A DNA stretch of 42,219 nt from Lingula anatina (taxonomy: Eukaryota; Brachiopoda; Lingulata; Lingulida; Lingulidae), in NCBI RefSeq assembly GCF_001039355.2, contig NW_019775601.1, forward strand, positions 7,053 through 49,271, given 5' to 3'. Each line of letters opens with the position of its first letter. The first letter of the stretch is position 1. Below the pieces are notes generated by a model. The model was given only the letters and a program-made list of their open reading frames with translations. It ran no database searches and had not been told where the DNA came from. The translations under genes were made by a program, and so were the position numbers. Shown piece by piece: positions 33,514-42,219 of this stretch.

Positions 33514-33688
33514 CAGGCCCGTAGCCAGGGGTTTCGGGGGGTTCGAAAGAACCGCCCCTTTTGCTGGGATTGCTGGAAAAAGGTCCACTCTGGGTAAAAT
33601 TTGATCTAGGTACATGAAGTTTTTATGGGAAAAGGTCCATTTTTTCAGAAAAGGAACCCCCCTTTTGAAATTGCTGGCTACGGGCCTG
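33514..33688. mobile_element. MITE with CAGGCCCGTAGCCAG ends
   Basis: A 15-base perfect terminal inverted repeat: CAGGCCCGTAGCCAG at 33514 and CTGGCTACGGGCCTG ending at 33688. It is flanked by AATAA at 33509-33513 and 33689-33693. The interior continues the inverted similarity (GGGGGGTTC / GAACCCCCC) and also holds two related AAAAGGTCCA segments. Non-coding; superfamily uncertain. Confidence 0.8.
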
Positions 33689-34011
33689 AATAACCTTGAA
33701 CAGGAAAATTTACGCGTTTTCATGGGACTAAGTATTGAGTCGCCCCCCCCCCCCCCTACACACCACAAAGATAACACAGTCTTGAACAGAAGATGCAGAG
33801 CACGCTTTAATATTGTAGTAATGTGAGTCCAAAGGGTAGGTACGCAGCAAAACTTTGTGTTCTTTAAAAATATAGGAAATATTATACAAGTATAAAACGA
33901 ATTTAAATAAATCTAATGCATTTGTTTCTAACTTTCAGTGTACATCCGTTTTGTTTGGTTTCGTTTGGTTGCATCTAAAAGTTTTAAGCTTCAAGAATTG
34001 GAGACCATAAC

Positions 34012-34137
34012 AGAGTCAGCCAAGGGCACGTTTCGGTGCCACATTTGATCACGTAATGATGGACATTCACGGGTTAGGACCTTATTAGAGCTTCTTGTAA
34101 ACGATTTAGAACGAAGGGACCGAATTTGATTTAACAT
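34012..34137 (+). repeat. Dispersed repeat, copy B
   Basis: Aligns with 13115-13240 from AGAGTCAGCCAAGGGCACG to GACCGAATTTGATTTAACA. It directly precedes a LINE fragment here, but not in copy A. Confidence 0.7.
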
Positions 34138-34139
34138 AC

Positions 34140-34510
34140 CTATATGTTATAACATAACGTGCAACAGCCTAGCATATGTGGACGATGTCACAGTCTTCGC
34201 AGACTTAAATTTTGTCGATATCTGTTTAGATTATGCCAGGACGTGGAAAATTCAATTGTAAAAAAAAAAATCAAAGTTTATGATTGCTGGAAAGTTACTG
34301 CTAAGTTAAACACCCGAAGTTTGTCTGGGTCAAAATTTTATGAATGTCGACGAAAGAATTTGACATGCTGCAAAAAAAAATGTTACTAGCTGTATGAGTG
34401 TAAGATATCAGATCTTTGAAAAGCTTTAGAAATTCCAAAAACTGCTACTGTTGTTAAATCAGCTAAATCACTGTTCTGTAGCGCCATGAGCATTGCCTCG
34501 CCGAACCGTA
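34140..34510 (+). pseudogene. LINE reverse transcriptase fragment with YVDD motif
   Basis: One frame gives CNSLAYVDDVTVFADLNF (34158-34215). Y-V-D-D is the catalytic palm motif of reverse transcriptases. After a frame change come KFMIAGKLLLS and TPEVCLG, then KTATVVKSAKSLFCSA near 34435-34480. Stops and shifts make it dead. It resembles the family of the fragment at 21020-21640 and could be its downstream continuation from another copy. Confidence 0.65.
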
Positions 34511-35597
34511 AGGTTTAATCGAATCAACCATCTCATTTTATATTTAATCATTCATTAATTAGAAGAACCCTGCTAGAAAGTCTATAAACCAAACTTAATG
34601 TCTGAGCAACACAGAATCTGCTGGCAAAGAGTCAAGGTGTACCATGGAAATCCGGCTCCCCTAAAAGGTGACTCCCCAGTCAAATTTTCATCATGAAAAT
34701 CCGAAAATTTTCATTGTGAAAATCTGACTTCCAAGCCAAAATTTCCTCCCGCAAAACTTCATAAATCGTATTTCATTTAGGTGTATGACTTTTATTTTGT
34801 AGTAAACATAACGGAGGATACATAGACACTTTTGGTAAGTTTGCAGTGAAAATTTTCATGAGAAAATGAAATTAAAATCTTTCATGGGTGTCATATTTTT
34901 ATTTTACAGGGGAACCATCAGGACTAGAAGTCCCAGATATCAGAACGGAAAATCTGAGGAATGCATGCGTGTGGGACCACTTTTAGAATCTTTTAAACTG
35001 TCTTTTATATACAGGGGTACGATGTGCAATTTCTGTAGCAATGGCAAAGGCAGATTAAGTGAGGGGTTGATTGTTAATGTTAATGTTGATACAGTCAGAA
35101 TGGGCATCAGTGGCTCGCGGTCGACCTATATATTAGTCAGTACCGTGTAGCTACATTGCCGGTGGAAAGTCTCCTCTGGAGTATTCTAACAGCAGTTGGA
35201 CTTGAAACGCCCAGCCCCCTGGCAATGTCAGATTTCCTGGGGCCATTTTGTTGAAAACAGCTATCCTGGCATGGCTTTATCTATAAGATCTCATCTACCC
35301 CAACAATCAACTCTATATCAAGGCAAAAACACCCCTTAAATAGCCAAGCTTGCAACATCTATTCGCATAACCCTCAAACCTTTAACTTAACTTAGAAACT
35401 GTCATCCGTTGACATGCTCTCATATTTGACCTAGGTTATGTCAAATGGCCATGGATAACTGTGGGGAAGACAAAATCCAAAACATCAACAAAGATATAGC
35501 TTTACAAACCTAAAATATTATTAAAAACTCTCATTTCCGAGAGTGTGACATATTTTGAGCAACAGTGCATAACATAACATAACTCTTTATATAATAC

Positions 35598-35792
35598 CTT
35601 GATCAAATTGTAGATAGTCGATTGCTTTTGTGGGTCGATTGGAGTAGATGTCTATCACTTCCATCACTGCCTTTCCTCGAAACAAACTAAAACAGCCAGG
35701 ACTGCAGAGAACGCATCCAAGAACATGTTCCGCGCTCTTCTGTAACCAGTGGCCAATGGCGTACTCAAACTTCTGGTACCATACCATAGGTC
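35598..35792 (-). CDS. Chitin synthase exon: WYQKFEYAIGHW / CSPGCFSLFR block
   Basis: Residues 710-775 of the joined model. Acceptor TTATCGTAG before GACCTATGGT; donor CAAG|GTATTA. Both junctions are phase 1. It carries PMVWYQKFEYAIGHWLQK (711-728) and CSPGCFSLFR (739-748), the conserved core of the animal chitin synthase catalytic domain that holds the growing chain and the UDP-GlcNAc donor site. It ends LQFDQG; the next exon starts with EDRW. No irregularity. Confidence 0.95.
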
Positions 35793-36030
35793 CTACGATA
35801 AATAAAATGTTAGTTCATAAAACCAAACAAGTAAAGGGGAATCATTTTATTTAATTGATATTATGTGCAGGTGAATAGGATCCACTCAAGACGTTCCCCA
35901 GCCTCAACACAAATTCGTTAACATCTAACTGCTTGTGATGTGGTTGAATTGTTTTGAAGAGAAAAAATATCAAACTAACAAAAATACTTGAAAATGTTCG
36001 TATTATAAAAACACTATGAACACTTTATAC

Positions 36031-36241
36031 CGCTGCCGATTGGATGAATTCGTCCACAGGCAGCTCCCAGTTTCTTGTCTGACGCCATCTCTTTCACCAA
36101 GCTGGTCAAAGCATCTGCGTGGAAATCAACATCTCCGTCCAGAGCCAGCAAATATACGTTGTCCAGGTCAATATTATCATCTTTGTTTTTTATCTGGCTT
36201 TTTTTTGTGTTATACAGCAAGAGGTAGTACATGTACATGAC
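36031..36241 (-). CDS. Chitin synthase exon: LALDGDVDF catalytic block
   Basis: Residues 640-710. Acceptor TATTTTTTCAG before GTCATGTACATG (phase 0); donor AGCG|GTATAAAG (phase 1). It contains VMYMYY (640-645), a short charged insert (650-666), and LLALDGDVDF with the metal/UDP-binding aspartates D674 and D676. GAACGRIHPIGS-type sequence (here GAACG reads GAACG at 698-702, then RIHPIGSG) closes it. All catalytic residues expected here are present. Confidence 0.95.
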
Positions 36242-36477
36242 CTGAAAAAATAGCCGCAATACATTTCATACTTAGTCAATACACGTTTGTTTCTCTTTAT
36301 TAAGAACGTTGCGACATAACTTATTATGGATTCTAGAAACGTTTCAAGACAATTTCTTGATTTTCAGCACTTTTTCATGTTAACATCATACAAAGTCTGT
36401 CGAACATCCTGTTCTTTCTTTTTATGGCGTTTATTTTAAAGACAATACTACGAAATTCTCATCTAAAAGCATTTTAC

Positions 36478-36961
36478 CTGGCTCCATCTTTTTCTGTGTC
36501 GAATTTTATCTTTATCCTTTAAATGGACATACAAGGTAGTATTTTCCATCTTTATTTCAATTCTACCACCATACGGCGTCCTGATAACCCAAATACGGTC
36601 TATATCTTCGCAAGCTTCTTCATGCCCACCATTTGTTACAGGAGCAGATGTATTTGGTTTGGTTTGGATTCGATTGTGTTCTACATCTGAAGATCGCGGT
36701 TGCGGGTTGCTGGATCCATGAAGGCCAGTCGATGGGTTGTGCGTCTTGTCGTTTGCATTAACAGGCGAAGAAGCTTGTGTGCCCGAGATGCTGCTTTTTT
36801 TTGCCGATCCCTTACCTTTGCAAGTCTGTTTACACTCAACATTTGTTTCAGTCGCAGGTGCTTTTGCTTCTAATTGACTATGTTCTGTATTTGAAGATCG
36901 CAGTGCTTCTTCGAATCCCCGACGAATGACCCCTTGTACGATCACGTGATCAACATCCTTT
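36478..36961 (-). CDS. Chitin synthase exon: disordered insert, TPYGGR and KIRHRKRWSQ
   Basis: Residues 478-639. Acceptor TTTATGACAG before AAAGGATG (phase 2 joined); donor AGCCAG|GTAAAA (phase 0). The start continues the helix HNFFRIILEDVLR-KDVDHV. A low-complexity insert of roughly 100 residues (497-600) follows, then TPYGGR (606-611) and HLKDKDKIRHRKRWSQ (624-639), both strongly conserved in animal chitin synthases. The insert carries two copies of a block of about 31 residues: LRSSNTEHSQLEAK (from 498) and PRSSDVEHNRIQTK (from 566). This part of the family is usually short. Confidence 0.93.
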
Positions 36962-39125
36962 CTGTCATAAAACAGTGATTGCTTTCAATTAAAAGACGTG
37001 TGAACAATATTCTCATTACTCTGGTTAAACATGAACAAAATAGAAAATATGCACTCAGAGAGCGCAGATCTCCGCCAAGGCATATCAATTCTCATTATTA
37101 TTAATAAATAATTAATAAAAGCATAGAAATAGAATCAAGTTATTTGATTGGTGCATTAGTAGCATACTGATGACATGGGTAAAATACAGGTCAAGGGTTG
37201 TGCTGATTTCGTCGATTTTCGAAGTAGTATGAAGGGACATATAAATCTACACCCGTTGCATCAGCCTCGACTAAGTAGGGAAATGGGGTAAATTCGCCCT
37301 CTTTTTATAAAAATTGAGATGGAAGGAGTACTATAACCTACAGACTCATAGATTTTTTTGAAGGAAAATAATTTTATATCTTAATTGGGGTGTAAGTATC
37401 AACGTCCACTGCACAGTTAATTTTTTCATAGTATATTTAGTTTTAAAATTACTAGTCCAAGTGTGCGAACTTGCCCCAGCCAGAAGCAAATCCACGAACA
37501 ATCGTTTCATTTTTGTCTGCTACAACACTTGCCTAAAGCTTTTAAAAATTTAACAGTTTGTTATATCACTACTTTTTATGCGATTACAGTCAACACCACA
37601 ATACATGTTATCATCCGTAACAAATGAAGTGTCCGCAACATTTTACAAGATTATTGCCTTTGATGATTTAAAATCTGTAATATCATTTTATAAATATGTT
37701 TTGGCTATCTATGTGTGTTTACAGTTTTTTTCATAACTCACAAACTTGGCGAATGCCTTATGGTTGTCTTGGAAGTCCAATTACCGTGCTTACAAATTAT
37801 TCCATAAATTATCAATTGCATGTAGTTTTTATCTGACCTGGAAGAATGGGTTATGCTTCAAATTTAAGACCAAATGTGTTTTCACGCGACTTCAATTCAA
37901 CCTTGATAACAAGTAAGGTTTTTTCTTATATGGTTTCAAAGTTATCCAGCTTTTTAACCAGATAAAATAGCAACACCTGCACCGGGCACTTAAATTACGA
38001 AAGGTTCACATATTCACATCCCAGATGGTAGGCTAACTCTATCAGTCCCCACACTTTCAAGTTCCTAGCGGTCTAGGAGAAGATTACAGAAACAAGCAGA
38101 AATCACAATGAGGAACAAGTTGAAAATGGGTAATTTTTACCCTAAACCGATTTTGCCGCATTGATTTTATCACACTTGAAACAGCTAAGACTGCATGTAG
38201 TCCCTTTTCTTTTTCTTATATTTAAATGTACCGACACTCGTGGCACACAGTTCATCCTAAAAAATCTCATCGGTTTTAGGAGGAAAAATACCAATTTCCA
38301 ATATTAACTGCAAACTGGGTCATTTTAACACACACGTATAACGCAAGGTGCTTCTCATCAAAATTGTCCTCTACGACAATATTCAAGTGACAGGTAATAA
38401 TTGCTTTATGTAATTGTACCATCAAAAAGACCAAAAACGGTTGTGTTTCAATTGTTCTATGGATGAGTCAGAGGTGGAGAAGTTGTCCATAAGCTTCAAT
38501 TACCAAGGAGAAACTTCTATTCTAAGAAGGAATTTGTTGCCGAACAGTACGGATGAATTTGACCGATTACGATGACATAAGTGGTATGTTTTCATTTGGC
38601 CATTTATCTTTCATTTATAGCTGCGTTTATAGATTTCTGGAACTTTGTGTAAACGTGTACGGTGAGGTCATTTTCACCCAGTTTACATTAATCAGGGATA
38701 AAATTCCACTACAACCCATTACACACATAATTATGTCATATAGTAATTATACATAAACACAAGGAACAATTTTAAAGACTGACCAATAAGAGCACCCATA
38801 CATCTTTTAGAAAAAGATGCTGATATCAATCTTGACGATTGCATTTCAACACACTAAAAAAATTAGAACATTTCGAATCATTTTTGCTTGCTTTATGTAC
38901 TTTAAAGAAAATTTACTAATGGACTAAAATAGAATTTACATCTGACAAAAGGTGGGTTCACAGTAGCAGTAATAATCAGACTCCAGCTGAACTCCAGCTG
39001 TATTTAGGTCCAATGCATCACTGCGTCAAGCTTAAGATAAATAAGTACAGTGACAAAACCTTACACTATCTTAAAAGACATGTTTTGAATTTACTTTCAA
39101 GTAACTTTAATTAAAAAAATCTTAC
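36962..39125 (-). other. Chitin synthase intron, 2.16 kb
   Basis: Donor AAG|GTAAG (39125), acceptor GACAG (36962). No transposon, exon or RNA gene was recognised inside. Confidence 0.85.
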
Positions 39126-39374
39126 CTTAATACGTCCTCAAGTATTATTCTAAAAAAATTATGCACGTAGTTGTTGACAATCTTTTGATTCCAGGGGTTG
39201 TTTTTGACACCATCTTTAGTTTCGTGAGTTTGAATCCGTGGATCGGTTGCAGCTTTTTTGGAGCTGACAGGTTGTTCGTACTCGGTTTTAGTACTGGACG
39301 TGAAAGCATCGTCGAACATTATGTGTGTCTCATAGTCGAAGATCGAATCCTCCTTTTCGACAGCGCTATCAAGT
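39126..39374 (-). CDS. Chitin synthase exon: ETHIMFDDAF block
   Basis: Residues 395-478. Acceptor ACATCTGTAG before ACTTGATAGC; donor TTAAG|GTAAG; both junctions phase 2. It carries DYETHIMFDDAF (407-418), the counterpart of the FE-HI-FFDDAF segment of animal chitin synthases, at the start of the glycosyltransferase fold. A polar stretch rich in S, T, K follows, then VNNYVHNFFRIILEDVL. No irregularity. Confidence 0.93.
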
Positions 39375-39591
39375 CTACAGATGTAAATATGTTATATATA
39401 GAAGGTTTGAATAATTATTCAACAGGACCTTAGATAATATTTCGCTCTTCTATTAATCATATATATATATATATATATAATGGAAAATATTAGCATGAAA
39501 TTAAAAGCTGCATGATATACTTTAATATATTTTTTTAATGTAAAAAAAAAAATTATATAGTTAGCTCTTAAAATATGGCAAACTGACCTAC

Positions 39592-40775
39592 CTTATAATG
39601 CTGGCAAGCATTTGTCTCATTTCAGTCTCCGATTCATGCCACATGGTACCACAAGCGTATACCATTGGTTTCTTTTTCTTGGTATCATTACAGAAAGGGA
39701 TCTGAGCAACATCCTCGGTGGGATCAACATCTTCTGCAACAACATCGACATCTTTTGGCAGTCGTCGGCGAAACATGAACGACTGCTCTAGGAGAATACC
39801 GCAGTATAAAGGCTGGATGAATATCCACTTCAGGGAGGGTATGGCAGTTTTCCCCAGAGAATTCCACACATGTCTATTCAGAAGAAGATGAGAGAGCAAA
39901 AGGCCGATATACAGTCCAATCTGAGCCCAAAGATGATCGGGATTGTTGGGATCACAATTGGGCGATAGGCCGCCCACCAGCCATCTACGTAGGACCCCCT
40001 CTAGTGCCTGGTCAGGCGTGTATCTCTCAATAAAAGCCAATGCCTCTTCACTGCACAGAGGTATGAATACAACTAAAGCGGACAGAACCATAGATATCAT
40101 AACACAGACAAAGCCGAACCTAGGAATCCCCATTGTACATGTTAAGAATACGGATATGTAAGATAGCAACGCAGCAAAACCTAGAATACAACCAACGCTT
40201 ATTAAGGCCATCCTCTCTATTTCATGAACATATTGATCTGCGGTGAAAAATCTCTTAATATCTTCTACGGAAAATCCGTTCCAGTACAATATACCTAGTG
40301 TAAAACACAACGTAGCAATCATCTTAAGAAACATAACGTAGGAATAAATAAGCGACCTGTGTCTTCTCATTTCTGTTTTAAAGTTCTTGATGGGTGTTGA
40401 AATGTAATTATTTGCATCAGTATTGACGAAGTTTTCCCACCAACCGAATGAAATTAGCAGGATTGAGATCGGTAGAGTGAGATCACTGGATGGTACAAAG
40501 TTGCGAAGGCTTTGGGAATTCCAGTCCCAACGCACGCAAATAAACACTACGCATCCTAAATGAATTAACACCACCAATGTGTCAAGCAAAACGTCGCGAA
40601 ACTTCTTTTCTTGGGACTGTCTGTAGGCTTTGATGTGAAGAGTTAGCAACAGTAAAGCGGGAACAAGGCCAGTGGCGTAGAATAAGGGCATGATGTCCAA
40701 CGTATGGACTTCAGGAAGCGCTTTGAAAACGAACAAGCACATTCCACCCGAATGCAGGATTTCAGGAATGGCAGT
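39592..40775 (-). CDS. Chitin synthase exon: N-terminal membrane region and CGTMWHE (5'-most exon in the window)
   Basis: Residues 1-395 of the model as visible. Acceptor CTTTTTCAG before ACTGCCATTCC, so the exon is internal and earlier exons lie beyond the window. About eight to nine hydrophobic spans occupy residues 10-335 (for example LVPALLLLTLHI, VLIHLGCVVFICV, ISILLISFGWW, IGLYIGLLLSHLLL), as expected for the N-terminal membrane half of an animal chitin synthase. The soluble part then starts: PMVYACGTMWHESETEMRQM (C375 to E381 being the conserved C-x-T-M-W-H-E). The donor ATAAG|GTAGGT is phase 2. The enzyme makes chitin from UDP-N-acetylglucosamine and extrudes it through the plasma membrane. 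Whether an N-terminal myosin-like domain (known in some molluscan members) exists cannot be seen. Confidence 0.95.
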
Positions 40776-42219
40776 CTGAAAAAGAAATGGAATTATTTGA
40801 GATATACACGCACTTCATTTATTTTTAATAAATCAGCATTTCACTACATTAAGACCCAAGTCACAAGGCGAAATGGCAAAATTTCCGCCTGCTTTTGATA
40901 TGTCACTTATGTTAAAGAAGCATATGAAACGAGACGTATAATGCCCTGTAAAGTACATAAATTATAAGTACCAGATTCAAACCTAGTATTAATAAAATTC
41001 ACATAAAAAACTAACAAAATTAATTGTTCACACAGAAGGCTTTAAACTGCACCTTCATCAAAGTCCTGATCGTAAATTAGACCTACATTTCTCCTCCAGT
41101 CCGTGCAACACAGGGAATAAGCAGCAGATTTCTTTGCAAATATTAAAAGGATAATAACTCTTCGTATGAGATCTATATTTCACAATAAAATCATTGTGAA
41201 CAACTCATAGAAATATAATATATTCAGTCGTACAAGACAAACGGCAGGTATAGCTATTATTCTGATATCTGAGCTTGTGTTCAGACCACGTGACCTCCAT
41301 TGATGGCTATACTCTGTTATAATCTCTTAAGAGATTTTAACAAAAAACCAAACTTTTTAGAAAAAAAACAGGGACTAACTTTGAATGTAAAAATGGATTC
41401 ATTAACCATTGGTAAGTATGGGAAAATTGTTGTTTACTCCAGGAAAATTCATTTTTTGGTCAAAATGAAGAGTTATTATACCTTTAATTTGCTAATATTA
41501 ATTTTCGGGAAATAATGCAGAAAAACATTAACTTATACTTAGTATGTTAAACACTCCTTTGGTCAGATATAGTGGCAATGATTTGATAAAAAAACAGGAT
41601 TTGATATAAAAATTGTCATTCATCAAAAATTACTAAGCGTAATATTATGACGATAAAAATATAAACAAGGGTAGATTCTAATGGGGACAATGATTACATT
41701 ACCAATATAAGACCGTTACTATGTACGAGTACAATCTCCCAGTAATTGAAAGGAAATAACACCACGAAAAGAAGTAGGTCTATAATACTGGTAATGTTAT
41801 ATTAGAAATAATAGCATGGAAAGTAGCATAGTACTGAGATGTGTTATACTAGATATTGGAGTAAAAATGCTCGAATTAAATTAATATTTTATGCTGGAAT
41901 GAAAGTGTGCTGGATAAAAATTCAACGGCTATAAACAACTATCATTTTTACTTTAAAACACCTTTCTCCATATTTTGATAAAATGCGTTACGGTATGATA
42001 TCTATTATTTTTTTCCGGAAGTAATGAACAATAGAACATCAGGATGATGGTGGGGTATTCATTATAATACTTTATTTAAGCTTTCATCACATGCTGGTTA
42101 TTTCGGTACCGATAGTCCGAATATTTGCACCGCTGTAGTCGCCGACTAACCCCAAGCCCATTTTGGAATTAACCGCTAACTGTAGTTTAAACAGCATAAG
42201 ACGTGTGTTAAGATACTTC
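40776..42219 (-). other. Upstream intron (part) of the chitin synthase gene
   Basis: Begins at the acceptor at 40776 and runs off the window. AT-rich, no exon with a family match, no promoter evidence and no transposon ends recognised. Confidence 0.7.

Larger units (their letters stand above)
17148..35597 (-). other. 18.45-kb intron of the chitin synthase gene
   Basis: The donor is CAAG|GTATTATA (35597) and the acceptor TTTCAAAG (17148). The flanking exons give the family-conserved sequence DQG-EDRW without a gap, so no exon is missing between them. The intron is a transposon sink: Tc1 relic, several LINE pieces, a Harbinger element, minisatellites and MITE-like palindromes, listed separately. 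Nothing recognised at 18200-21000 (a weak duplication of about 105 bases at 20346/20645), 22460-23380, 23750-25830, 31870-33500 and 34520-35590. Confidence 0.9.

Noticed and set aside
34670-34735. ATTTTCATCATGAAAAT palindromes
   Set aside because: Short and AT-rich; compatible with chance or a local duplication, with no larger element visible.
9412-40775. Two or more separate chitin synthase genes
   Set aside because: Each conserved motif occurs once, in family order, and all seven exons join with matching phases to one frame of 1819 codons. One gene with a large intron explains it better.
1-42219. tRNA, rRNA or snRNA genes
   Set aside because: I looked for conserved A/B boxes and known RNA cores and saw none convincing; a covariance search would be needed to exclude them.

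Overview
This is a eukaryotic, AT-rich genomic window dominated by one animal chitin synthase gene on the minus strand and by transposable-element debris. The protein (a large multi-pass family-2 glycosyltransferase with the animal chitin synthase motifs), the kilobase-scale introns, and the mixture of Ty3/Gypsy, LINE, PIF/Harbinger, Tc1/mariner and MITE remnants fit a metazoan, most plausibly a marine lophotrochozoan (mollusc, brachiopod or annelid). The phylum cannot be fixed from the sequence alone.

Layout. Bases 1 to about 5000 hold the 3' part of a Ty3/Gypsy LTR retrotransposon on the plus strand. It has an open gag, badly eroded pol traces, a tandem array of seven small structured units, a polypurine tract and a long 3' LTR that carries a 37-bp tandem repeat. 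About 5.0-9.26 kb is intergenic and holds a near-perfect 257-bp palindromic MITE and a CA microsatellite. From 40775 down to 9412 (minus strand) lie seven exons of the chitin synthase, with a poly(A) signal at 9262-9267. The exons join in frame (5460 nt, 1819 codons plus stop), and every junction has GT/AG ends and matching phases. The 5' end of the gene (first exons, promoter) is beyond the right edge. The intron between the exon ending DQG and the exon beginning EDRW is 18,450 bp. It contains a Tc1 relic, three or more LINE fragments, a Harbinger element, two minisatellites and several MITE-like palindromes. The next intron (11289-15887) holds a second Harbinger copy that was itself split by a MITE; a 413-base run of N lies inside that MITE.

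The chitin synthase keeps all its catalytic motifs (DGD, GRIHPIGSG, EDRW, QRRRW, SWGTRE) and should be functional. Its disordered segments (an insert in the catalytic region, the cytoplasmic loop after SWGTRE, and a 480-residue C-terminal tail) have all grown by internal duplication.

The most unusual signal is the array at 2876-3403, just upstream of the retroelement's polypurine tract. Seven diverged units each fold into a three-way junction whose three helices abut with no unpaired junction base. The stems keep pairing through compensatory changes between units. I know of no named element that matches it.
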